Assembly (NCBI GenBank): GCA_945861885.1
Contig: CAMAVR010000010.1
Location: 1 to 64,000 of the forward strand
DNA: 64,000 bases
Origin: Nannocystis exedens
GTDB taxonomy: Bacteria > Myxococcota_A > Polyangia > Polyangiales > Polyangiaceae
Direction of reading: 5' to 3'
Every line of letters begins with the position of its first letter. The first letter of the stretch is position 1. The position numbers and the translations under genes were made by a program. A model generated the notes under the pieces. That model saw only the letters and a list, made by a program, of their open reading frames with translations. It did not search any database and was not told where the DNA came from. Shown in pieces: positions 1 to 6,888 of the stretch.

Positions 1-60
1 GAGTTTTTCGTGATCGAGATTCACGAAGGATCATCGGCCACCGAAGAAAAAAGTTGCTAG
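1..60 (+). CDS. possible C-terminal end of a protein entering from the left
   Basis: The first frame is open from base 1 to a TAG at 58-60 and would encode 19 residues, EFFVIEIHEG followed by a Ser/Glu/Lys-rich tail ending in Cys. It reads like an ordinary C-terminus, but it is too short to identify. The other forward frames are also partly open here, so this is only a suggestion. Confidence 0.3.
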   Translation, partial: EFFVIEIHEGSSATEEKSC

Positions 61-86
61 AAAACGCCACTGCCCATGAAAAAAAC

Positions 87-118
87 CGGGCACGTTTACG
101 GGCACGGGCACGTTTACG
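87..118. repeat. GGGCACG/TTTACG intergenic repeat, copy 1
   Basis: A 32-base block built from the units CGGGCACG and TTTACG. It recurs base for base at 38689-38720, where a reverse copy also lies close by. It translates to a Gly-His-Val-Tyr repeat that is almost certainly not protein coding. It sits between the left edge of the window and the 3' end of purU. Confidence 0.75.
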
Positions 119-173
119 GGTCAGAGGAGAAACTGAGTACAGGCCCTAAGCCTTCGAGCGCACGAAGCGGCGG

Positions 174-1070
174 CTATAAGATAACGGTGCGTCGCCCTTC
201 GACGACAACGCGTCGCTCGAGGTGCGCGCGCACGGCTCGCGCGAGGACGACTCGCTCAACGTCGCGGCCGATTCGGACCATTTCGTCGGCGCTCTCGGAG
301 TGCGTCACTCGCGCGACATCTTGTTCGATGATTGGCCCTTGATCGAGATCTTCGGTCGCATAGTGGGCCGTCGCGCCGATCATCTTGACGCCGCGAGCGT
401 GCGCCTGATGGTACGGTTTCGCCCCTTGAAACGCCGGCAAAAAACCGTGATGAATGTTGATCACCGGAGGCGCTTTCGCGAGAAAATTCGCGCTTAAAAC
501 CTGCATATAACGGGCGAGAACGACAAGCTCAACGTGGTGCTTTTGAAGTAGCTCCAGAACGCTCGCCTCTTGTTCGCGCTTCGTTTCTTGCGACACCGGG
601 AGCGCAAAAAAAGGAATTCGAAAATGGCTCGCGACCGATTCAAGCGCCGCGTGGTTTGAAATAATAAGCGGTATTTCGCAGCGCAATTCGCCCGAATTTT
701 GCCGAAGAACGAGATCGTACAAACAGGCCGGGTCGCGTGTGACGAGCAGCGCCACTTTCGGAAGGCGATCGCTGTAAGAGACTGACCAATTGGCCGACAG
801 TGCGGTCGCGAGATCGCCGAACGATTGTTCAAGCGATTGGCGCGACGCCGAGCCGCCTAGCTGAAGCGCCGCGGTTGGCGATCCGAGGGCCGCTAGGTCG
901 ACAACGATGCGCATGAAAAATCGCGGCGCTTCACCGCTGAGGAGGTCGGTATGATTGCCTGCGTCGACGATGTTCATTCCGCGGTCAAAAAAGAAGCCGG
1001 CAAATCGAGCGACAAGGCCCGGCTGATCGGGGGCCGACAAGAGAAACGTGGCGCACGTCGAAGCGGTCAT
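174..1070 (-). CDS. purU: formyltetrahydrofolate deformylase
   Basis: PurU hydrolyses 10-formyltetrahydrofolate to tetrahydrofolate and formate, balancing one-carbon units and feeding formate to purine synthesis. The 298-residue product has the family layout. An N-terminal ACT regulatory domain begins TFLLSAPDQPGLVARFAGFF. A formyltransferase-fold C-terminal domain follows, with INIHHGFLPAFQGAKPYHQA and the Asp-bearing stretch ATEDLDQGPIIEQDV; the paired His/Asp motifs are the family's catalytic elements. The start at 1070 puts Met just ahead of the ACT domain. The frame stays open upstream (another Met at 1109) and no clear ribosome site decides between them. The family is usually about 280-300 residues, which fits. 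Confidence 0.93.
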   Translation of the reverse strand: MTASTCATFLLSAPDQPGLVARFAGFFFDRGMNIVDAGNHTDLLSGEAPRFFMRIVVDLAALGSPTAALQLGGSASRQSLEQSFGDLATALSANWSVSYSDRLPKVALLVTRDPACLYDLVLRQNSGELRCEIPLIISNHAALESVASHFRIPFFALPVSQETKREQEASVLELLQKHHVELVVLARYMQVLSANFLAKAPPVINIHHGFLPAFQGAKPYHQAHARGVKMIGATAHYATEDLDQGPIIEQDVARVTHSESADEMVRIGRDVERVVLARAVRAHLERRVVVEGRRTVIL

Positions 1071-1263
1071 CGCGATCGGGTAGCACGAAAAAACGCTTCC
1101 AGCGCTCATCTTGGCCGCGGTTGTCGCGTGCCATGCCGTGGCACAGAGTGGCTCAGTTGCCGGGTTGCGACCGCGAATTTTGGCCTCTTTTGGCGTATTT
1201 TTGTGTTGGCATGCGACGTGCGTTGGTGCGAGCGAGGCACTACTTGCCAACGGAGACCCCCCT

Positions 1264-3450
1264 ATGAACAGAAAATTTAATGGTGGCCTGCTTTTTTGGG
1301 CGACCGCACTTCCAACCGTCATGAGCTGTTCTTCCAGCCCCACTTCTGAAGTCGTAGTGGAGCCGACCCATGTCAAGTCGCAGGAGCTCAGCGCGTACCT
1401 CACGCCGCTCAGCGATTGCGATGCGGTCGCCGCAGCAGCGCGTCAAACGGCCATCGTGCAGATGAGGCAGACGGTCGATGCACGAATCAAAGAGTGGTTG
1501 GAAAATCCAAGCAGGTGCTACGGCCGCGGTTGGAACGAAGACGGACCGATTGCATCGCCAGGTGCGCCGATGCCGATGGCTCCCCCCTCCGGAGGCGCCA
1601 CCGCCAACTCTAACGCTGCGCCAGAAGCGAGCAGCGTATCCTCAACAAACAATCAGGTCGCGGGGGTTGATGAAGCAGACTTTATAAAAAACGATCATCG
1701 CTACATTTACGTGCTAGCCCACTCGAAGCTGAAAATTATCGATGCGTGGCCCGCAAGCTCGGCGCACATCGTTGCGGAAGTCGACATCGAGGGGGAGCCA
1801 CGAAAGCTGTTTGTCGATGGCGACCGCGCATTCGTCTACACCGCGATTCGAAGCTCGAGCGGAGGGTCGTTCGCGGGCGGCTCGGGGATGGTAGCGCCGT
1901 GGCCGGGTGACGTCGGGGCGTCGAGTGAATGCACGTACGGCTACGATTGCGAATTTACCGGCGACGGCAGCGCGACCAAAGCGATCGTTCTCGACATCAA
2001 AGATCGCGCAAATCCGAAGCGCGTGCGCCAAATGTTGAGCAGCGGGTCGCTCATCGCGGCACGAAAAATTGGCCACGCAGTGCACACGGTCGTCTCCAAT
2101 CCGCCGATCGCATTTAGCGGTCTTAGCTACTGGCCGTCATTCATCGATCAGTGTTCGAGCGATCGTTCGCAGCACACGCTTGCGCTGGTCAAAATGGCGG
2201 TCGACAATTTGAAAAAAGAGAACGAAGCGATCATCAACAAAACAGATGTCCTCGCCGCTCTCCCGTCGCTGACGGTTAGTGAAATCGGAACGTCGACGTC
2301 GCGAGAGATTCTCAAGGCATGCAGCGGCTTTCTCGGCGCATCGATTTCCGACGGGTCGACGTTTACCACCGTTTTTTCAGTCGATATGGTGAGTGATTCC
2401 GCGGTAACGCCGCGGACGATCGTCACCAAGCCTGGCGCCGTCTACGCCTCCGGCGAGGCGCTCTACATCTCGGTTAACCACAAGCGAAACGATGCCTACG
2501 GCTGGTTTGATCAGGTGAAAGAAGACGCCGTCAGTACCGTGCATAAATTTCGCGTAGGCGACGACCCGTCAAAGACGGCATATATCGCAAGCGGCATCGT
2601 CCCCGGCCAAGTGCTCAATCAATTTTCAATGGACGAGTACGAGTCGCACTTGCGCATTGCCACGACGGTTGGCCGCGTCCCCGACCCCAAGGCGCACAGC
2701 GTGCTCAGTATTCTTGGCGGGAAAGGCGAGCGCCTCGACGTGGTCGGTCAGATCAACAACATCGCGCCCGACGAAGATATTCGTTCGGTGCGCTTCGACG
2801 GCGACAAAGCGTACGTCGTTACATTCAAAAAGACCGACCCACTTTTTGTGTTCGAACTCGGCGACCCACGTAACCCAAAGCTGCTCGCGGAGCTGAAGAT
2901 TCCAGGATTTTCAACATACATGCATCTGATGGATCCGACGCATCTGCTGACAATCGGCTACGACGCGAACGACCAAGGTGACTTCGCGTGGTTTGCCGGC
3001 GTGATGCTTCAGATTTTCGACGTGTCAGATCCGCGTCACCCGAAGCTCACAGCGAAAGAAGTGATAGGAACGCGCGGCTCGAGCTCCGAGGCGCTTACCA
3101 ATCACTTGGCGTTCAACTACTTCGCGCCGCGCAATCTTCTCGCTCTCCCGATGACAATTTGCGAAGGTGGCAGCGGAGGCGGCTTTGGCGAGCAGATGAC
3201 GTTCAGCGGCCTTATCGTCTTTGATGTGACGGCGGCCGCCGGGTTCCGTCAACGCGGGCGCGTTGCCCACCCGCCTCTCGCCACGCGAAGCTACAACGAC
3301 GCAGGCTGTTCGAACTGGTGGACAAACGCGAGCAGCGTCGTTCAACGAAGCATCATCATGGACGACTTTATCTACTCGGTGAGCAGCGAAGCGATCAAAG
3401 TCGACTCGCTCAACGCGCTAGGGACCCAAGTCGCCGAAGTAAAGCTCTAG
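1264..3450 (+). CDS. secreted beta-propeller lipoprotein
   Basis: The 728-residue protein starts with a lipoprotein signal ending in TVMSC (Cys at about residue 22). A Pro/Gly/Ala-rich linker follows, then a large beta-propeller domain of the bacterial and archaeal secreted family (PF09826 type). The hallmark is NNQVAGVDEADFIKNDHRYI near residues 128-147, followed by repeated blade strands such as KLKIIDAW and GDKAYVVTFKKTDPLFVFEL. The family has no assigned reaction; it is thought to act in the envelope or outside the cell. The start at ATG 1264 has GGAG about 8 bases upstream and puts the signal peptide at the N-terminus, whereas longer upstream frames do not. It stands alone, diverging from purU and followed by a convergent tRNA gene. 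Confidence 0.85.
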   Translation: MNRKFNGGLLFWATALPTVMSCSSSPTSEVVVEPTHVKSQELSAYLTPLSDCDAVAAAARQTAIVQMRQTVDARIKEWLENPSRCYGRGWNEDGPIASPGAPMPMAPPSGGATANSNAAPEASSVSSTNNQVAGVDEADFIKNDHRYIYVLAHSKLKIIDAWPASSAHIVAEVDIEGEPRKLFVDGDRAFVYTAIRSSSGGSFAGGSGMVAPWPGDVGASSECTYGYDCEFTGDGSATKAIVLDIKDRANPKRVRQMLSSGSLIAARKIGHAVHTVVSNPPIAFSGLSYWPSFIDQCSSDRSQHTLALVKMAVDNLKKENEAIINKTDVLAALPSLTVSEIGTSTSREILKACSGFLGASISDGSTFTTVFSVDMVSDSAVTPRTIVTKPGAVYASGEALYISVNHKRNDAYGWFDQVKEDAVSTVHKFRVGDDPSKTAYIASGIVPGQVLNQFSMDEYESHLRIATTVGRVPDPKAHSVLSILGGKGERLDVVGQINNIAPDEDIRSVRFDGDKAYVVTFKKTDPLFVFELGDPRNPKLLAELKIPGFSTYMHLMDPTHLLTIGYDANDQGDFAWFAGVMLQIFDVSDPRHPKLTAKEVIGTRGSSSEALTNHLAFNYFAPRNLLALPMTICEGGSGGGFGEQMTFSGLIVFDVTAAAGFRQRGRVAHPPLATRSYNDAGCSNWWTNASSVVQRSIIMDDFIYSVSSEAIKVDSLNALGTQVAEVKL

Positions 3451-3472
3451 AACCAGCGGGTTGCGTAGCAAG

Positions 3473-3545
3473 TGGGCCATGAAGGACTTGAACCTTCAAC
3501 AAACGGATTAAGAGTCCGCTGCTCTACCAATTGAGCTAATGGCCC
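3473..3545 (-). tRNA. tRNA-Lys (CTT anticodon)
   Basis: Read on the minus strand, the sequence folds as a standard cloverleaf: acceptor stem GGGCCAT/ATGGCCC, D arm GCTC-AATTGGTA-GAGC, anticodon arm GCGGA-CTCTTAA-TCCGT, and T arm GAAGG-TTCAAGT-CCTTC. The loop places CTT at positions 34-36, which reads AAG lysine codons. The discriminator base is A and no 3' CCA is encoded. The gene lies in the 250-base gap between the convergent beta-propeller gene and add. Confidence 0.96.
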
Positions 3546-3699
3546 CAAATAATTGAGGGGTGGTTTTATGAGACAGTACCCCATCATTGTCAAGCAATCC
3601 TCGTAAATTCTGCTCGAAGCGGGGCCCACGACTGAGTACGGCATCTATCGATTTTTACTGGCAAATGGTGCCGTACTCTGATTTGTGGTACCTTCAAAC

Positions 3700-4764
3700 A
3701 TGGCGAAAACGCTCCCGCTCGAACTCATTCAAAAGCTTCCGAAGACCGATCTTCATGTCCACTTAGATGGGTCGCTTCGCCTGTCAACGATCCTCGACCT
3801 CGCCCAACGCCAGCGTGTAGAGCTCCCCGCCGATACCGAGGATGGGCTCCGCAAAGCGATGAACATCGGGCAGAACTGCGGTTCTCTGGTTGAATACTTA
3901 AAAGCGTTCGACGTCACGCTCCGCGTTATGCAAACAGAAGACGCGCTGTCGCGAATCGCGTTCGAGCTCGCAGAAGATGCCGCTGCCGAGAATGTTCGCT
4001 ACATGGAAGTGCGCTACGCGCCGATGCTCCATACGCGGCGTGGCCTCCGGCTCACCAATGTCGTCGAGGCTGTGCTCGCCGGGCTTCGCGCCGCACACGA
4101 TAAGTACGGGATCGAGTCGAATGTGATTATCTGCGGCATTCGTAACGTGTCGGCTGCAAGTTCACTCGAGATGGCAGAGCTCGCAGTCGCTTACAAAAAT
4201 CGCGGCGTCATCGGTTTTGATCTCGCCGGCGCCGAATACGACCACCCGGCGAAACACCATCGTGCGGCGTTTCAGCTCGTGCGCGACAATAACATCAACG
4301 TGACAATTCACGCCGGCGAAGCGTATGGCCCCGAGTCGATCGCCCAGGCGATTCACGTGTGCGGGGCGCATCGCATCGGCCACGGCTGCCGCCTTCGCGA
4401 AAACGGCGATCTGCTTCACTATGTTAACGACCACCGGATCCCGCTAGAGTGCTGCCCGTCGTCAAACGTGCAGACGGGGGCGATTGCCGATCTCAAGAGC
4501 CACCCGCTGAAGCTCTATTACAATCTCGGCTTGCGCGTGACGGTCAACACCGACAATCGCCTAGTCACCGACACCACGGCGTCGAAAGAGTTGTGGCTGT
4601 GCCACACCGAGATGGGGTTCGGTCTCTCCGACATCAAGCAGATCATATTGGCCGGCTTTAAAAGCGCATTTATGCCCTTCCACGTAAAGCAAGCGCACCT
4701 CCGACGCGTAAGCGACGAGCTAAATACTTTTGTGGACGAGAGCGGACCAGGAACGGCGATCTAG
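3700..4764 (+). CDS. add: adenosine deaminase family protein
   Basis: Deaminates adenosine (or a related purine) to inosine in purine salvage; cytosolic, with a zinc-dependent TIM-barrel fold. The 354-residue product shows the metal and catalytic motifs in order: TDLHVHLDGSLR near the N-terminus, HAGEAYGP, RIGHGC, CPSSNVQTGA and VNTDNRLVTDT. The last motif has TDNR instead of the TDDP of the E. coli enzyme. The TDNR form is common in a large bacterial subclass, so it does not argue against activity, although the substrate could differ. ATG 3700 is preferred; a GTG five codons upstream is possible. The gene is convergent with the next gene, with only three bases between the stops. Confidence 0.88.
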   Translation: MAKTLPLELIQKLPKTDLHVHLDGSLRLSTILDLAQRQRVELPADTEDGLRKAMNIGQNCGSLVEYLKAFDVTLRVMQTEDALSRIAFELAEDAAAENVRYMEVRYAPMLHTRRGLRLTNVVEAVLAGLRAAHDKYGIESNVIICGIRNVSAASSLEMAELAVAYKNRGVIGFDLAGAEYDHPAKHHRAAFQLVRDNNINVTIHAGEAYGPESIAQAIHVCGAHRIGHGCRLRENGDLLHYVNDHRIPLECCPSSNVQTGAIADLKSHPLKLYYNLGLRVTVNTDNRLVTDTTASKELWLCHTEMGFGLSDIKQIILAGFKSAFMPFHVKQAHLRRVSDELNTFVDESGPGTAI

Positions 4765-4767
4765 CTT

Positions 4768-5487
4768 TTAAATGCGGCCGAGCAGCGCGTCCACTCGCAT
4801 TTTCCAGACCATTGCGACCGCTTCTACGAAAATTCGTCGGTCCATTTTTGATGTGCCTAGGCGCCTGTCGCAGAAGACGATCGGTATTTCGACTACGCGC
4901 ATTTTTTTTAGGAGCGCGCGGTATGTCAGTTCGATTTGAAATGCGTACCCTGTAGACTTAACCGACCGCAGATCGATCGCCTCGATCGCTCGCCGTGAAA
5001 AGGCCTTGTATCCGCTTGTTAGGTCGCGCACGCCGATGCCCAAGATGGCGCGCGAATAGAGCGACCCACCTTTTGACAGGATGTGTCGCCCTGCGCCCCA
5101 CCCCTGTACGCTCCCGCCGGGGATGTTGCGAGAGCCGATGACAACGTCGGCGCCGCGGTCAAGCACGCGCACGAACGACTGGAGGTATTGCGCGTCGTGC
5201 GAGCCGTCGGCGTCCATCTCAAAAAAACGGTCGTACCCTTCGGCAAGGCCGCGCTCAAACGCCTGCAGATAGGCTGTCCCCAAGCCGGACTTGCTTGGCC
5301 TATGCATGACACGCACATGGCTGTCGGATGCCGCGATTTCATCGGCGATGAGCCCGGTGCCGTCGGGTGAGTTGTCGTCGACGACGAGGATATCGAACAG
5401 CGGCGCTTCGCTCCGGACGCTTCGAATGAACTCGGCGATATTGTCGCGCTCGTTGTATGTCGGTGCAACAAGGAGAGTTCGGGGCAT
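4768..5487 (-). CDS. polyprenol-phosphate mannosyltransferase (GT2, Dpm1-like)
   Basis: Transfers a sugar, classically mannose from GDP-mannose, onto a polyprenyl phosphate, making a lipid-linked donor for membrane GT-C enzymes. The 239-residue protein is a single GT2 domain with TLLVAPTYNERDNIAEFIRS, DILVVDDNSPDGTG, the DMD-like MDADGSHD, and a C-terminal DRRLGTSKM stretch typical of Dpm1-type synthases. There are no obvious membrane segments, as in the short bacterial forms. A GT39-type glycosyltransferase at 36454-37899 could use such a donor, but that link is inference. Confidence 0.85.
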   Translation of the reverse strand: MPRTLLVAPTYNERDNIAEFIRSVRSEAPLFDILVVDDNSPDGTGLIADEIAASDSHVRVMHRPSKSGLGTAYLQAFERGLAEGYDRFFEMDADGSHDAQYLQSFVRVLDRGADVVIGSRNIPGGSVQGWGAGRHILSKGGSLYSRAILGIGVRDLTSGYKAFSRRAIEAIDLRSVKSTGYAFQIELTYRALLKKMRVVEIPIVFCDRRLGTSKMDRRIFVEAVAMVWKMRVDALLGRI

Positions 5488-5612
5488 AGGTCGGCGCAGT
5501 GTAGCGGCGCCAAACGTTCACGACACGTCATTTCGGGGCTATGTGGGCGAAGATGCCGACTATCACAGCGGTTCACTGCGTTCGCGCAGGCTCCGTGGGT
5601 TAGAATCGGTCG

Positions 5613-6290
5613 GTGGGATCTCACAAAACTCCGGATGAGACGATTGGGCGTCGCATTACCGAAGTTGTTCACGATCTAAAAACGCCGCTCACTGTGATCG
5701 GTGCGTGCGCCAAGCTCATGCGTGACGAAACGAGCCGCGCCGTTCGAGAGCATCACGCCGAGTTGATTCAGCGCCAAATCGACCATGTAGTCGCCATGCA
5801 GCGGTCGCTGCTTGCATATGCGCGAGGCGAGGCGGCGATTCTCGCCCATGCGGTCGATCTGCCGACCTTTGCCGACCGCTTGCGGTCGGAGGTTGAAGTG
5901 GATCTTTGCGAAAAAGGTATTGAACTGAATGTCGAATTGCACGAACGAGGGGTCGCCCGTTTCGATTCGACCGAGCTGCTAAGAGCGCTCCACAATCTTG
6001 TGCGAAACGCGTCTGAAGCGATCGGAAGCGCGGGGGGGAATGTGACGTTGCAAATTCGTCGTGCCCGGAGCCGTGAGCTTGTTATCGCATGCGTTGACAC
6101 GGGCCCCGGCCTGTCACCAAGCGTCATCCAGGCGCTGACCAAACGCAGCGGTGCTGAAACGAAACGTGGCGCTGGCGGGCTCGGCCTCGCGATCGTCAAG
6201 CGGATCGCCGAGGCGCACGGCGGCACGCTCAAAGCTAGCTCTACGAAGAATGGGACGACTTTCACAATCACCCTCCCTCAAGGTTCCTGA
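5613..6290 (+). CDS. soluble sensor histidine kinase without sensor domain
   Basis: The 225-residue protein consists of just the kinase core. The phospho-acceptor box VVHDLKTPLTVIG lies near residue 20, followed by the N box LHNLVRNASEAI, the G1 box DTGPGLSP and the G2 box AGGLGLAIVKRIAEAHGG. There is no transmembrane segment, PAS or HAMP, so any signal must come from a partner protein. The GTG at 5613 is the only useful start before the H box. There is no response regulator next to it, so it counts as an orphan kinase, as is frequent in myxobacteria. It faces the MYXO-CTERM-like gene, with a small hairpin between them. Confidence 0.85.
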   Translation: MGSHKTPDETIGRRITEVVHDLKTPLTVIGACAKLMRDETSRAVREHHAELIQRQIDHVVAMQRSLLAYARGEAAILAHAVDLPTFADRLRSEVEVDLCEKGIELNVELHERGVARFDSTELLRALHNLVRNASEAIGSAGGNVTLQIRRARSRELVIACVDTGPGLSPSVIQALTKRSGAETKRGAGGLGLAIVKRIAEAHGGTLKASSTKNGTTFTITLPQGS

Positions 6291-6299
6291 TCACGCGGT

Positions 6300-6318
6300 G
6301 AAACCAACAGTGGGTTTC
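6300..6318. terminator. small hairpin between convergent genes
   Basis: GAAACC, a 7-base loop and GGTTTC form a 6-bp stem exactly between the stops of the histidine kinase and the facing MYXO-CTERM-like gene. There is no strong T run on either side, so it may be a weak bidirectional terminator at best. Confidence 0.3.
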
Positions 6319-6731
6319 TAGACTCGCTTGCGTCGTGAGCCGACAATGATCGCGCCGATCGCAGTCATGCAGGCCATTAGCGTCTCACCACCGGCGCTTC
6401 CAAGCGGAGCGGCAGAGCAGCCGCCTGATTTCTTGGCGGGAGGGGCGGTTTCGACTGGGGGTAGCGCCGCAACGGTGGCCGCCGCTGCAGAACCGCCGGC
6501 TCCTTCCGTCGCATAGTTAATTCCACCGTCGGGAGGGCCGCTGTCGCCCGGGTCGGGAGGCATCGTGCCCCCGGCGTCCGAGCTGATGTCCGCCGCCTGC
6601 ACCTCGAAGGGTTCGTCAACACTCTCATCCGCACGCGCCACCGAGAGTGTAAGAAAAACCAGCCCGGCGGCCACGATGAGCGATACCGGCAGGTAGCGTC
6701 GATCGACGAAGGGAAAAGAGCGCTTATTCAT
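6318..6731 (-). CDS. small secreted protein with MYXO-CTERM-like anchor
   Basis: The 137-residue product has an N-terminal signal peptide (hydrophobic VSLIVAAGLVFLTLSVARA, cut predicted after ARA). The low-complexity acidic/Gly/Pro/Ala middle resembles no enzyme. The C-terminus has Cys in SGGCSA, a hydrophobic helix LMACMTAIGAIIVG and the basic end SRRKRV. This three-part tail (Cys motif, helix, Arg cluster) is the plan of the MYXO-CTERM sorting signal of Myxococcota, whose processing is attributed to myxosortases. The match is by eye and the spacing around the Cys is loose. ATG 6731 is chosen because it opens the signal peptide. Function unknown; probably surface displayed. Confidence 0.7.
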   Translation of the reverse strand: MNKRSFPFVDRRYLPVSLIVAAGLVFLTLSVARADESVDEPFEVQAADISSDAGGTMPPDPGDSGPPDGGINYATEGAGGSAAAATVAALPPVETAPPAKKSGGCSAAPLGSAGGETLMACMTAIGAIIVGSRRKRV

Positions 6732-6888
6732 GGGGTTGTGTCTCCACCCCAAAAGAGCGGCCCTTTGCGAGACAAGTTGAAGCAAATTCCAGTAGTGGCG
6801 CGGTTTTGTCCTACAACGTGCGTGTAAAATAAATTTTAGGCGGCTTTTTGCGTATTGGCAGACGGATGGCGACCGTACTGAACGGGGA

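Noticed and set aside
4561..4600. Loss of the catalytic TDDP motif in adenosine deaminase
   Set aside because: TDNR at this position is the normal form in a large bacterial subclass, so it is not evidence of inactivation.
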